A stretch of 64,000 bases of DNA from Anthoceros angustus (GCA_010909165.1 VJWM01000106.1:744001-808000), one strand, 5' to 3'. Shown: positions 43,385 through 56,261, counted from the stretch's first letter. The notes: a model not told the origin generated them from the letters alone. Numbers and translations are program-made.

Positions 43385-45821
43385 TTAGTGGCTTACAGCA
43401 AACGCCGTTAGAAGTAACCCGAAGACGAAGAAGGGTTGAGCGCTTGCCTGCAAGACAAGGTCATAGCATCAGACAGATGAAGAGATCGACTACCGGTTCT
43501 ACAAAGTTCAATGAAGCCTCGTACCTGGTACTTCACGTCATACTTCACAGGGTCCTTGAGGAGGTATTGGAACTGGCAGGGCGAAAACGGAATATTAGTT
43601 CGCACGTGAAGCACAGAGTTACCTCGTTGATGACAGGTGGGTAGGAGAAGCTACCTGAAAGAAGACTTGCGGAGCAAGCAATGCCAACAACCCCAGGCCG
43701 AAATATAGCTTGCCTTGTGAGAGGATCCAAACTGCCAGAGGACTGTCAGCTACACACTTGACTACAGAAATCGAGCAACTTCAGGAAGCGGAGAAAGTGG
43801 AGTCGTTTCAAACTGAAAATCGACAAAAGAGTAGCTTACGTGCAACGCCAAGCTGAGTGAGATCTATGGACCCCGCACAGATCCATTTTGCAGTTTCGGC
43901 GCCGAATGCAACGGGCAATGACTGGACCAGAAACATAATTTGGTTACCTTAAACAACTTTCGTCAGTTGCGTAACGTTGTCCACGGAATGTACGAATGAG
44001 TTTTTTACCTGCAGGCCCATAGCACGATCGCCCTCAATACTCTTAAAATCATTTACGATTGCTATGCCAAGCTGCACACGGGAAAATCGTATGATATTAG
44101 CCCTCGATGATTGTTGCAATCACAACTGCTCATTCAAAATGAACGATGGAAGTGGTGGTGATCAAGTACCCCAGCCGTGCTATACAACAAGGTCAAAACC
44201 ACAACCTCCGGAGTAAGAGTTCCAAACAAGGCCTGACCAGCCCACCTGCTCAATGACAAATGGACCAAAGTGAGAAATGTTACCTCATCGGTGCACAAAG
44301 AAACAGCCGTTTCCACACATGCATTCACGCCAAGCAACCTCTGAAAGTCTTCAGAGAGTAGTTACTGCACACTAAGGTTGGAATTTCTAGGAAAGATTCT
44401 ACATGAACATGTGGCACAAAGACACACCATGGCAGCGAGATGTAACTTGAGCCGAGAGCATAATTTCCAATCCACCCGCTCTGCTTCAACTGTTGAAAGT
44501 TCATTCACCACCAGTATCATTCATAAGATAATGAGCAAGTAGAACCTGCTGATAAAAGGGATCACAGAGATGCCATTCTCCACCACAGAAGCCTTGGAAG
44601 TCTAATTGTGGAATGTCCTTTCTACAGTATGTACATTGTTGAGGAAATCACCATACATACAGACTTTACCTTGAGAGGCGGCGCTGAATATATATATGAC
44701 AAAAAGGAACCACCCAGAGATAGGCAGAGGATAGTGGGAAATTCATGCCCCGCCTGCACCAAGCAAAACATTAAAGATACTCAACAACCTCTAAACACGC
44801 CTGAAAGCATAAACAAGATGGCAGTGTTGTGGAGAAAGTAAAGCTCACCCAGACATCAAGCCCGTAAGCTACTCCCAAGCCACCAAGCAGAAGCACCCAA
44901 ATTTGTGCAATAACCTGTTAACAGTCACAAAATTCAGACACCGCTGCCATCCCTCTTCTGCTGCCTGATGGACCTCAAGCAGTCTAGAGCTAGAACAAAC
45001 CTCAGTCTCAGATATTGCTCCAGAAGGAATTGGCCGGTAGGGCTCGTTGATGGCATCAATCTCACGGTCGTACCAGTCATTTATTGTCTGAATCAAGGAG
45101 TTACTTGAGTCAGGACAAATATCTGGTGCCACTTCAGTCTCACAGAAGGGGTCAGTCGATGTCCACCACATTGTATGACTACTGTAGCAGAGAAGCAACC
45201 CATAAACGAGGCACGCATGCTAGTAACCTGGGTATATCCCGTAAGCAGAGGTCCTGACATCAGCATGCAAGTCAGAGACTTGGCAACGTCTTCAGGGGTC
45301 CACTCGAAGTTCCCTGAAATCGGGAACGCTCAGTAAACCGAAAATAACACCAGGGGCGCAAAATGTACGCGATCATATCCCTTACCAGACGCAGCGGCAC
45401 CACACAGGACTCCCCATATGAGCGGAGCCCATGTCACGGGCTTAGTGAGCTGCAGCCTAATTTTCCATATATCCTGTACACGGAAAGGCTTCAGCTGCTT
45501 CAAGCACCCCGGTGGCAAAGCCAATGTGAGAACGGCACAATTTTACCGTCACAATACCGTCGTCTGTGATGCACCCTTCATTCCAAGCAGCTGATTCATT
45601 GCTGATTTTTCATCTTTCTCCGTAGCATCTTTGGACGGGGCACTCTCTGGAGCCGCTGCCTTTACAGCCACACCCCATTGTCGACGCTGCCTCTGCTTCC
45701 GACACGGCGAGAAGCTCACATCTACCCGCCTGCTGCACAGCAGACTGCAAGACGAGGGCACGCGAGTGTGGCAAGGGAGAGAGACCGGCAAGGAGGCAGA
45801 CACCAGCACTGCATTTGCCAT
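43385..45821 (-). CDS. CHLG: Chlorophyll synthase, chloroplastic
   Basis: This UbiA-family prenyltransferase esterifies chlorophyllide with phytyl (or geranylgeranyl) diphosphate in thylakoid membranes, the last step of chlorophyll synthesis. Thirteen exons join in frame to 381 residues: 45,821-45,558, 45,473-45,386, 45,313-45,228, 45,087-45,001, 44,914-44,849, 44,753-44,670, 44,489-44,428, 44,245-44,170, 44,071-44,009, 43,921-43,840, 43,731-43,655, 43,572-43,525 and 43,447-43,385. Introns are 72-182 nt, all GT-AG. Residues 1 to about 65 are a Ser/Val/Arg-rich transit peptide. The two Asp-rich sites are NDWYDREID (149-157) and DFKSIEGD (279-286). Other landmarks are TKPVTWAPLIWGV, INEPYRPIPSGAIS, YIYSAPPLKLKQSGW, WWAGQALFGTL and LKDPVKYDVKYQ. 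Length is normal (Arabidopsis 387). I chose ATG 45,821 for its GCCATGGC context; an in-frame ATG at 45,902 is possible. Confidence 0.97.
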
Positions 45822-46483
45822 GGCTTGGGCCTCTTGGCAGGCAGAGTCGACAGATTCAAACGATGGAAGGAAGCTTGGAAAAGGAAAATTACTTCCCAGC
45901 ACCTTCAGTTTTGGAACAGGGGTTTAGGGTTTAGAGCTGTTCAGTTAAAGGCGTTTATTACTCGGAACACCGACAGCCGGAAAACATTTCAGTAGCTCGA
46001 AGCAGTGTAGCAGACTGAGGAAATCCACTCGCGCAGACGAGCAGAAGGGAGGCCAAAATAGCGTTAGACCGCATCAAACCTCATACAGACACTGAAAAGC
46101 CTGGACAAATCGCCAAGAGCTATTATTAGCTCAGTCAAGTGATCTCCTACATGTAGCTAACTACCTAGCTAAAACGGGACAAAATGTACACATGCATTAT
46201 GCTTCTAATAGGCAGGAGAGTTTTCTGTCCGCCAAAACTAGAAACATGGGACCATACACATGTTACGTGATGCTTGCTCCACAAGCTAGAGAGCACGCAC
46301 ACAAGAAGAGGACGCGATGCCGCAGCAGCTTTGAGAATGACGCCATCTTCTCGTCGAAGACAGCCCGGTATAAATACACCCGAGGTGCTGCTGTGCTGTG
46401 GCCCATAATCGAACTTCTCATCAGGTAACAAACACAGGTGGGCCAAGTAAATAAGACAACACAGGAATACAGGAACGTTAGCA
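45822..46483. other. Gap between CHLG and CCR4; no gene seen
   Basis: This 660-bp interval must hold the CHLG promoter and 5' UTR and the CCR4 3' UTR. Open frames on both strands at 46,165-46,446 are unrelated to known proteins. No clear TATA box was found. Confidence 0.5.
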
Positions 46484-49400
46484 CTAGCGGCGCGTCCGCG
46501 GCTTACAGCGGAATTCCGCCAGCAATGCTATGTGGTCCGAGGACCACTCTGGAGATGGCAGGGCAGTGTCCTTCCGCAAACTCTCCTCGTCCAGCAGCTC
46601 CAAAACGGAATCCACGGCCAAGGAATCCGCTGCATCACATAACACGCCAAATTTACTTGATTGATTTCATTCTCACAGAAAAGCCAGGCAGGTTATTAGG
46701 GAAGGGAGTGTAGTTTGAGCAAGCCGCCTACCAGTGTAAAAGATGTAGTCGAGGGTCCCCAAAAAGTCTCTGGTACAATTCGTGAAGAGAGGCTCATTAC
46801 TTAATGGCTCCATTCGCCGACGCTGACGCTCTAGTGCAGGAGTCGAACTTCCAAGCCTACAAAGACCTGAATACGCACTAACCTGGAGACAGAATGCGAC
46901 GAGAATGGTATTACAAAACTGCAAACCTCTACTGCGACTCTGCAGACGACCACAGCTTCAACAGGCTTACCAGAGGCAGCGAGTGGCAGAGCTTGCTCGA
47001 AGGACGGAGGATACCAAGCGGATCAGTCTGCAGTTCCGGATGGGTGGGATCTACCCTTCCTGACTTCAGAAGTGAATGTGGAGCACTGCCACCCACAATT
47101 GCAAACCATTCTTGATCAATAGACACGTCCACGCCGAGAGAGTTCTTTGAATCAATAGATGAGTTTCCAACGGCAAATATCAAGTCGCAATGACCACTGA
47201 AGACCAACCTTCCGGGAATCGAGTTGAAGTCACCGGCTACGAGCATCGGTATATCAGCACTCGCTGCGATCTTCTCCAGTCCCTTCAATAGGGTGTGGAC
47301 CTATAATTCATGAGCCCGCAAGGTTTCGAGTTATTCATCAGATGTCACCTGACGAGGTTCACGTCAACAACAGATTACAACACCAAAATGATACCTGCCA
47401 AATCTTCACGTCTTTCAACTCAGGATTCGCATGAATGTGTGTGTTAGCCTGAAAAGAGAGAATTCAACCGTTCGTCTTTAGAAGCTGGACGTCTCTATGC
47501 TGCCTCAGACCTCTTACTAAATCTTTAAGATGAAAACTCTTGAATCGTGCAAGACATATGTAAAAACTCACGAGTCTGTGAACATCACTAAAGCACTGGT
47601 ACTCTTCACCCTGAAGCTAATGATTCGGAGTTATGTCTTACAGCCGTAAACGACTCACCACACAAAGCAGCTGCCTTTTCCCTCCCAAGGAAGGGGAATC
47701 CAGTCCATGCACCGCTTCTTTAGCCTCCAACACCACGATAAGAGCAACATTATCCTGGACACCAAGCGGCACCTAAGTCAGTCTGACCCAACTGTGGGTT
47801 TAGGATTGATCCACGACCATCGACAATGAAATGTTTTCATTTTCTTAAATACACCTAACTAACCTTGAGCAATCGACTAAGAGCTGCCTTCTTGGATGCA
47901 CTGGGCACAAGTGCATCTGACAGCGACTGTGCAGCCTTGTTGAATTCCACCTGCATCACCACAGAAACCGGGTTACCCGACTGCTCACAACATGAATGGA
48001 ATCAAACAACCTTGTCCCAAATGAAAGACATCAGAGTACTACCTCTGCCCTTTTAGAATCACCAAAGAGTACCTCATATTTCTTTACAAGCTGAAACCGA
48101 TCACGTTTGTAGAAAGTGGCACAACCATCAATGATGTAGGAAGAGCCTACAAAAACCTGGAGGCCAGCATAATGAGCTCATTAGTCCAATAAGAGGAGTC
48201 CTCACACGCACGTTGGCTTTGATAAGATACTCATACAGAATCAAGGTATTCCAAGATACCTCTGAAGTCTTCTTCTTGTACACAGCATTGTAACCATGCT
48301 TGTCCAACTCTGGGCAAAAAAAGTCTTGGAAGTGATTACTCTGGACCTGCACCAACAAGAGAACAGAAAGACTTAGCTCAAAGACTGGTCTGCAACCACA
48401 GGGATTCACACCAACCATCGTAGACACTGCAAGCACACTTCTTACCTCCTGAAGGCACAAAATATCAGCTCGGTAACCAATTATCTCCCGCAGCAGATTC
48501 TGCCTGCGATATGCCCAAGAAAGAGCCCATGGAGGACAGTAACTGTACATCTCACTGGTGGCATAGATATCGGACAAAACATTGTAAGATAGAACTGTAA
48601 AGGTCCCGGGTAGTCCACCCCGTGGCTCCACGTCAGCTCCTACTGCAGTACCATCTGCTCCTGGATTGACATAAACCATGCGCCGTGGGGTAGGAGACGG
48701 AGCCGGGATAACCCGAGCAGTGAGTACGGCGTGGGCAGGAGCAGGTGCTATTCCAGTCAGTTTGTCCACGGCTGCGCACTCCAATTTAAGAACATAGCCG
48801 ACATCCTCAGCTGTGGGTGTATATGTTTTACCCTGCCCCACCTCAAACCACGTTTCCCCATTGCCACCCTGTTCAGAGGCAAAGCGAGAGCCATTACTAA
48901 GCACAATAGGAGGTGGTCCAGTGGTGATGCTGCCACCCGTGCTGTTGAACCTGCCATAGGGGTTATCCTCCTCCTCCCCGTTCTCCCGTGCTGCGGTGGC
49001 AGCACGTTCGTGCATAGTCCGGTGATGCCTCCATGCATCCGCGAAGCATTTAGTGCTGCAGTGGTAACTTTTGCTCACTGCCAGCTTCAACTTGACACAC
49101 GACAAACATTGCACCGTCGCTTGCTCTGCAGGATGCACACTGCACACCGCCCCCCTTTTGTCGCTCTGTATCCTGTACCTGCACAGGTTAGACCCGCAAC
49201 ATCCGTCCCGTCAGAACGTCCCTTACCACACCCCACTAGGGTACGAGTTTGAGGCTACAATTTCCTAGGAGGCAGCAGCAGCAGCAGCAGCAGCTAGGTC
49301 GGAGCGCGGAAAAGGCGCTCGACAGACGGGCCGACAGACAAGGGGAGCGCTAATCTCGAAACAAGGGGGCCAAAAACGCACCATCGACAACGCAGGTAGT

Positions 49401-49539
49401 GACCATCGACGGGAGCGGACTCGGAAATGTCATCGGTTGTGACAGTACCGTCCGATTTGCGCAGTAGCACATAGGGAGTGAGCTCGCAACCGGCAATGGG
49501 AATGTCGGATGGCAAATGCACCCGAAGCACGCTCAGCAT
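46484..49539 (-). CDS. CCR4: CCR4-type poly(A) deadenylase, plant form
   Basis: This is the catalytic subunit of the CCR4-NOT complex, which shortens mRNA poly(A) tails in the cytoplasm. Eleven exons join in frame to 606 residues (Arabidopsis CCR4a is 602): 49,539-49,382, 49,178-48,446, 48,346-48,260, 48,156-48,073, 47,950-47,864, 47,772-47,659, 47,448-47,395, 47,300-47,209, 47,085-46,971, 46,882-46,732 and 46,629-46,484. Introns are 88-210 nt, all GT-AG. The start MLSVLRVHLPSDIPI is the plant N-terminus; an in-frame ATG 60 bases upstream is probably leader. A MYND-like Cys/His cluster follows (CSVHPAEQATVQCLSC, YHCSTKCF, HHRTMHERA), then the exonuclease-endonuclease-phosphatase fold: SYNVLSDIYA, CLQE (Glu297), DGCATFYKRDRF, GDFNSIPGSAPH (Asp463, Asn465) and SSDHIALLAEF (Asp590, His591). 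All catalytic residues are present. As in other plants there is no leucine-rich repeat domain. Confidence 0.97.
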
Positions 49540-50800
49540 GCTTTCCCCCTCCACGAACACACAGTTTGGCCGGTTCCTGCAGCAATTGGGCCGGCGCACC
49601 TAGGCTTGTAAACGCACAGAGCATTAGCAAAACCGCGAGGCGGATCCGCCATCAGATGCTCCCGCGCCCCGCCAGCCTTGCGCCCCTCTCAGTCCCCGCC
49701 TACCTGGACAGAAAAAACCTCCGCCCTACCCCCTCCCTAAACCTCCCTTCCGCACCACTGCTCCAGCGCCGGCCTTCTCCTCCCCTGCCTCGGTCATAGC
49801 CAAGTCAACCAATCCCCGATGTCTGCATGCGCAGCACCACCCCAGCCGCTGGCCTGCTACCGAAACCTCTTCTCTACCACCTCCATCCCCTCCCGACCGG
49901 GCCAACCCCGAAACTCCGCCCCGCCAGCCGCTGCATAGGCATAATCCTCCGCAGCTCCCCCGCTCCCTTTACCCTACCCTACCCTAGCCAAGCCCGCCCG
50001 GCATCTCCTCGACTCCGCGCCACTCCACCTAATTCCTCCGAACTGCACCCCGCCGGAGTCAGGAGCTCCGCCGGAATGCGGAAGCCGCCTCCAGGCACAG
50101 CAGCAACCGTAGCAACGGCAGCAGCAGCATTTCCAACCACAAGCTACAGGAATGCAGCCAGGCCACACAGCACAGCACAACACACCAACCTGCAAAGAAC
50201 CAGCCACTGCCGGCCGCCGCCGCCGTCCTCAATTCCCCGCACTTCCTCCGGCTGCTGCAGCGGGCGGGAGGCGAGCAAGCGCGGCAATCCCCGGCGGAAG
50301 GGGCAGGGCCTCCGGTGCGGCCCTCCTCCCAAACAGCTGCACAGCGCAGAGCGGAGCAGAAGCGAGCAGCGTGTGCAGCGGAGGAGGCAGAGATAGAGAT
50401 GGCGCCGGCAGCGCTCAAACGGAGCGAGGAAGGCGCGATGGCGGGAAGATACAGAGGAAGGCGCTCCTGCGCGAGTACCAACCCTCAAGATCGCGCTCTA
50501 GCGTGGATGCGAAAAAAAGCACAAGGGAGCAGAAGCTTTGGTGTTGTTGGCTTGGCTCGCGCCAGGGCCAGGAGGGGCCCAGTCACTGAGAGAGAAGAGA
50601 GCGACAAGCGACCAAGCCTCTACAAATCCCTCTACCATCCTATATTAGCACGCTGGATATTTTCCACTAACGCCTGGTATACCATCACCGCCCTCTCATC
50701 ACCCCGGCCCAACCCAGCCACCCAGCCGTGGTCTATCACTCATCAGCCACAGAACCAGCTCACGTACCCAGTCCAACAACGTCAGTATTGATCTCCTATT
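49540..50800. other. GC- and CpG-rich region upstream of CCR4
   Basis: This is likely the promoter and 5' leader of CCR4. Pro/Ser/Arg-rich open frames run on both strands through 49,827-50,790, but they look compositional, lack any domain and conflict with one another. GC content drops abruptly after about 50,790. A (CTG)n tract inside the first CCR4 intron lies at 49,275-49,293. Confidence 0.5.
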
Positions 50801-52381
50801 CAAACGCTCTTCCTAACAACGGTATCTTGTATATCAAATCATATAGGTACTTTAATATTTAACTTATTTTTTCTAAGAAAACAATATTTTATCATTAAAT
50901 ATACATACTGTGATTCATAATAATCTAAATTAGATATTAATCTCAGTGTGTACATAACTATAAAAAATGCTAATCTTATTATCTAGAAATATACATGTAA
51001 TACCAATCTCACCATAAAGCCGACCTCCGATGTACATATGTACATCGGAACTCTTGGGTCTTGGTGTAAGATAATAAGTGCATTAAATGGTGACAAGGCC
51101 ACCCGTGTGACATCCGGCCACTTTCAATCACATTACGTATGATCGTAACTGTAATAAGTGTCAGTCTCATTATCTGAACGTATACACGTATGGCGACTCA
51201 CATGTTGAGAATCCTCATTGTTGTTTTGTTTTTTAGTGTCTTTTGTTTGTTTATGTGCTAACGACTGCCAGAGGGCATAGATTTTGTGATTGAAATGCTT
51301 GTTTGTGTGTGAAAGTGTCAACAAAGGGCGTTATAGAGTCCTAGGAAAGTTTAGACATGAGGTGTATGAGCTTGAATCTAACATATACTTAGCCTATTGT
51401 AAGGCGGAATTACGAAGCTGCCAAGAGGGCTGTAATGATATGGGCACGTGGCGGTAGGTGGAATGTGTGTCTTCATCCCTTTCTTTATCACCTTTATAAT
51501 TGCATGGGGAATTGACCTTTCTACCATTGGCTGGTAAATTAAGTACATAGTATGAAATCGACACAACATGCGCAGAGGGAAACCAGCGGGAATCTGGGCC
51601 GGGTGTAATGGTTTCCAAGATGGTTTTCTTAAGAGTTTGCTTGTTAGTGGGGACTAGGCAGTACACTGTTAACAGCGTCTGGGTAGAAAGGGGTTTCTCC
51701 AGTAACCCCTTCTTGCACATGTCTAGGGATGGACCCCTTTTTGCGCCATGCAAAATCCGAACACAAATTGGCTAGTATGTAGCAAACCCTCGTGTTTTTC
51801 CTATAACGAAGAAGCAGTTGCGGACACATAATGTGTGTTATTGAAATGTACAGCACAAATGACAGCATGAAACCATAGTCCACCTTGTGGACTTGTGTAT
51901 ATCAGGAAAAATATTACAGTTCGTGCGCAAACATGTGCGCGCCCTGCCTCTACCTGCCAATGCCTGATTTATGTTCACATTCTCAATCAGGTTACTCCTC
52001 AAACGTTTGTGTTTCTGATCTCGGGACAATAATGTCATCGTTGATAGACTGTAGGCGGGGATCGTGAACCGCAAGATTTTGATCTGTTGGGTTTGCCCTA
52101 TAAATCCGCCCATGCCAAACGCTCGTAAATCCGAATGTCCCAAGTGGGATCCTTCACCGCTGCTTGCTCATCGACTCGCTTCTTCGGTGTTTCTGATCCT
52201 TTCGTTGTTGCTTTCTCCTTTTTCTTCTGTGGTCCCTGGGATTGACTCAAATCCTGAAGATCGATGGGAGCGGAAGTGCCATGAGTTAAATGAAGAAACG
52301 ACGCTCTCGACTTGATAGACCTTCCGCCTGCTAACTCCTTTGCGAAAAAAACCGGATGCCCTCGCTTATGTGGTTTGGTTG
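50801..52381. other. AT-rich intergenic region, no gene recognised
   Basis: This is low GC with short frames on both strands. Minus-strand frames at 51,394-51,753 and 51,838-52,143 carry no known motif. The region separates the conserved gene block from transposon-like DNA. Confidence 0.45.
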
Positions 52382-53020
52382 TCAGTTCTTCCTCATCACT
52401 GGGGAAAACCTCATGCCTGTTATCCGTTGATCAATGAAAATGGTGCTTCTTTGCTCACAGTCGATGGCGATGCAATTGCGGCCTTCCAATAATCGCCAAT
52501 ATACCGCCGCTCCGAGCACCCATCTATTACCCACTCCCTCTCTCCGTGAAAAGGTCATAAGCGAACCATAAGCCCTATTGGTTTACGGTAAGGGTTTACA
52601 ACATGTCCATCGTTTGACACATTCAAAAGTTTCTTCACGACGGCGCTGTGTCTAATGAAAGCGGGCATGGCTCAATCTCGATGCATGTTGCACAGACCGC
52701 ATTTCATATCTTCGACGGTAGGGTGGACACCATACCCTACTGTAAAATATTCGCAATTCTCATATAGACCTTCATCTGCAATCAAATTATCTTTCTCCCA
52801 CACCATGGTATACACACCCCCGCGCACACCATTTACGCAGCGCATTCCGAACGTCCTGCATCTGATCTGGACCATGCATAAATACCACTCGAAAGGTTTT
52901 GCAGACCGTTACTGTCATGAACCCATCCATGATTTTTTCATAATCTTCGGATGTCATCTCCTGATCCCAGGATTCTGATACATTCCCTCTTGGCAAATCA
53001 ACAACCAGCAGTTTGTATTC

Positions 53021-54821
53021 CCGCTTTCCAAGATAGCCGGCCATTTCGCGAATATCACCGAATTACTTGGTACCGACTTTTCTGTTTGCTTTTGGGACTT
53101 GGAACGTGGATAGTTTAGCATCATTGTCCTCCTCTGCTAATTCTCTCTGAAGGTCTTCCACCCTCTTCCAGTTCCTTGCTGCGTTGATATGCTCTTTGAA
53201 GCTATCTGGAATGACTTTTTCTTTGTACTCTTCTGCCTGCTTCAAAGTCTGCGAGTACCAAAAAAGCATTGTGAAATTTGACGTTGATGGGGGATGCGCA
53301 AACAAGTGCGCGCACCCTAATCCACAGTACCCGATAGCAACGAGAATAACTTACGATGTGGTCGAAAACCGGTTGAAACTTTGCGATATCATCCGCCGAG
53401 TGCCGTGGGTACTCTCTCTCAACCTCTCGCAAATGACGACACCGTAAACCCGAATGTAAAGTCGTTTGTATCACATTTAACTTTTTTGCCTTTATGATCC
53501 ACGTCTTCATGCCGCTCACGCTTAACTCTCCCTGAATTACTTTCTCCGGTCGAGAGCATAATCCGTTCGCCTCTCCGAGGCATTCTCGAACACCCGCCAT
53601 TTGCATGCATTGGCTTTACAATAAGATTCGGATCTCGCTGGTTCAGTTCGAGCCACGCTTGATTTCCTCTTTTGCTGCCTTTCCGCCTAGCTCGCCTTTC
53701 TCCCAAAGGTCGAATACTTCATCCACCCTATCCCGGACATGCGCCGGAGACTGCAATGCAGCATACGGTCAGTCTACCAACCGTGCATATCTTCACGGTC
53801 GCGGCATCCGATCACGCCGAGCATCCTGCATGATTGTATTTCCAGTCCATAGTAATGTTAACGCCATCCGCCGCAATCTTCATCTCATCATGGATGTATC
53901 GAACTTGCTCGATGAAGGACATCCGCTTTCCAAGATAGCCGCCATTTCGCGAATATCACCGATAATTACTTGGTACCGACTTTTCTGTTTGCTTTTGGGA
54001 CTTGGAACGTGGATAGTTTAGCATCATTGTCCTCCTCTGCTAATTCTCTCAAGGTCTTCCACCCTCTTCCGGTTCCTTCTTTGCGTTGATATGCTCTTTG
54101 AAGCTATCTGGAATGACTTTTCTTTGTACTCTTCCTTCAAAAGTGCGAGTACCAAAAAAGCATTGTGAAACTTGACGTTGATGGGGGATGCGCAAACAAG
54201 TGCGCGCACCCTAATCCACAGTACCCGATAGCAACGAGAATAACTTACGATGTGGTCGAAGACCGGTTGAAACTTTGCGATATCATCCGCCGTCGAGTGC
54301 CGTGGGTACTCTCTCTCAACCTCGCAAATGACGTACACCGTAAACCTGAACAGAAAGCTGTTTGTATCACATTTAACTTTTTTGCCTTTATGATCCACGT
54401 CTTCATGCCGCTCACGCTTAACTCTCCCTGAATTACTTTCTCCAGTGCTGATAGCATAATACGTTCGCCTCTCCGAGGCATTCTCGAACACCCGATTCGT
54501 CGCATGCATTGGCTTTACAATAAGATTCGGATCTCGCCCGTTCGTTCGGGCGCCACGTTTGATTTCCTCTTTGCCTTTTTGCGGTTTCCGCTCCTAGCTC
54601 GCCTTTCTCCCAAAGGTCGAATACTTCATCCACCCTATCCCGGACATGCGCCGGAGACTACAATGCTGAGCAGTTTTGGTCTACCACGCATATCTTCACA
54701 CGCGGCATCCCGATCACGCCGAGCATCCTGCATGATTGTATTTCCAGTCCATAGTAATGTTAACGCCATCCGCAATCTTCATCTCATCATGGATGTATCG
54801 AACTTGCTCGATGAAGGACAT
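53021..54821. repeat. 900-bp tandem duplication in the linker of the ParB-methyltransferase gene
   Basis: Unit 1 is 53,021-53,922 and unit 2 is 53,923-54,821. The joins share CCGCTTTCC / CCGCTT. The copies differ by many 1-5-base indels (for example CTCTCTGAAGG against CTCTCAAGG) as well as substitutions. The duplicated part encodes the linker from about DRVDEVFDLWEKGELG to NRKVGTK. Confidence 0.85.
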
Positions 54822-55080
54822 CCGCTTCAAATCGGCCTTTACATTGTGATCCGTTGCCAAACATCTCATCTCGGCTTGCGTCAACCCGGCATAGATATGG
54901 GCTTCCATATATTGGTAGTGCGAATTCTCCGGGTCCTCGGCATATAGTCTCTGGAAAGCATAGAAGCTGTGATTTCCTCCTAACACTCCCATAGTGTATT
55001 GTTGTTTCTTCACTTATCCTTATCGTAGTCGTCGACTGTTGGGCACTCTCTTGGGTCTATCATACAAAGGAGGGGAAGTA

Positions 55081-55760
55081 CTCCTTCTTGCACTGGTCCC
55101 TTTTTTATTTCTCGGAGAAGATGTTTTCCCCAAGACTCATCTACTCTTCTGATTTGAGCATCTCGGGTTAAATAATCAGCGCTTCTCAATTTGGTGATGG
55201 CAACCATGTCCGTGTGAGGGATGCATCTCTTCTTGTGTGCTGACTCCCGGATTTGGTTGAGAGGATCCTGCTCACCGCGCTCCACTCTATCTTGTCCGTC
55301 ATCAACGCTTTTGTAATCACCGCCTGCTGCGGACTATTGTCCTCGTCCATGCGTAGCCCTCTTCACGCTTTTGCCCTTGCCTTTCTTTTCACGAGTCTCG
55401 AACAATTTCAAGATCCTCCTCTGTCCTCCTTCTTGCACCGGTCCCTTTTTATTTCTCGGAGAAGATGTTTTCCCCAAGACTCATCTACTCTTGATTTGAG
55501 CATCTCGGGTTAAATAATCAGCTTCATTTGGTGATGGCAACCATGTCCGTGTGAGGGATGCATCTCTTCTTGTGTGTCGACTCCGATTTGGTTGAGAGGA
55601 TCCTCTCACTGCCTCCACTCTATCGCTGTCTGTCATCACGCTTTTGTAATCACTCGCCCGATTGCGGACTATTGTCCTCGGTATCGTAGCCCTCTTCACG
55701 CTTTTGCCCTTGCCTTTTTCACAGTAGTCTCGAACAATTTCAAGATCCTCCTCTGTCCTC
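55081..55760. repeat. 345-bp tandem duplication at the start of the ParB-like domain
   Basis: Unit 1 is 55,081-55,425 and unit 2 is 55,426 to about 55,760. The joins share CCTCTGTCCTC-like sequence. Unit 2 lacks many short stretches present in unit 1 (for example GCTTCTCAA near 55,523). It duplicates the segment that encodes IRRVDESWGKHLLREIKK. Confidence 0.8.
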
Positions 55761-56261
55761 GTCTTGCCTGCTCGGCCTTTCTTCCGCCTTCTTCTCTTTC
55801 GACGATATATCCCTTTGCTCTTTCGCCGGATACCGGATGTTTTCTAGACTCTTCAATATTTGTTCACCGATGGCAAAACAACTGATTTTTGGATGCATTT
55901 GAGGACCGTTTGGATAGTCCCTCACTTTGGGTCTCCTCATTCCTATTCATCTCGCTTGGGCGTTCAAACCCACGGCTTCAACATCCGCCTCCTCATCATC
56001 CCCCTCTTCGCGATCCCCACTATCTGCTTCATCCTCAAGCTCTCTATCCAGTGGCGCTTCATACCTTTCGGTATCTTGGTCCATGGAGTCTTCGTCGATA
56101 GTTCTTCCTCCATAGCAGACGGCGGCTTAGCAGATGTTGCAAATTGTGCCTTCCTTCCGCCTTCTCCACAATAGGTTGACCACCCACGCTTCCGGCCATC
56201 TTTGTCATAATTAAGCCAACTACGATCTCTTTGCGGAGAAACGCGGCACAAACGCGTCTGT

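Larger units (their letters stand above)
52382..56140 (-). pseudogene. ParB-like domain joined to a DNA methyltransferase-like domain
   Basis: Read on the minus strand the order is: an acidic N-terminus (about 56,120-55,960; EDEADSGDREEGDDEEADVE); a ParB/sulfiredoxin-type module (about 55,190-54,780) with AQIRRVDESWGKHLLREIKK, PLLCMIDPREC, the 'G-N-H-x-x-x-A' turn GVLGGNHSFYAFQRL, IYAGLTQAEMRCLATDHN and FIEQVRYIHDEM; a charged linker; and a methyltransferase-like module (about 53,045-52,382). The last has YKLLVVDLPRGN with WDQEMTSEDYEKIM where beta-class enzymes have the catalytic DPPY motif IV, FRVVFMHGPDQM, NPYRKPIGLM, and then WVIDGCS followed after a frame change by LLEGRNCIAIDCEQR, which resembles motif I ('VlDlfsGtGt…gR.ciaiE'). 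The IV-before-I order is that of beta-class N6-adenine/N4-cytosine methyltransferases. The second Pro of DPP is not seen (DLPR). Frames break at 55,010-55,013 and in the duplicated parts. Confidence 0.6.

Noticed and set aside
48731-49252. Plus-strand 173-residue frame over CCR4 exon 2
   Set aside because: It is antisense to a well-supported exon and has no domain.
49827-50791. Plus-strand Pro/Ser/Arg-rich frames upstream of CCR4
   Set aside because: These are compositional frames in a GC-rich promoter region. Equally long frames exist on the other strand and no domain is seen.
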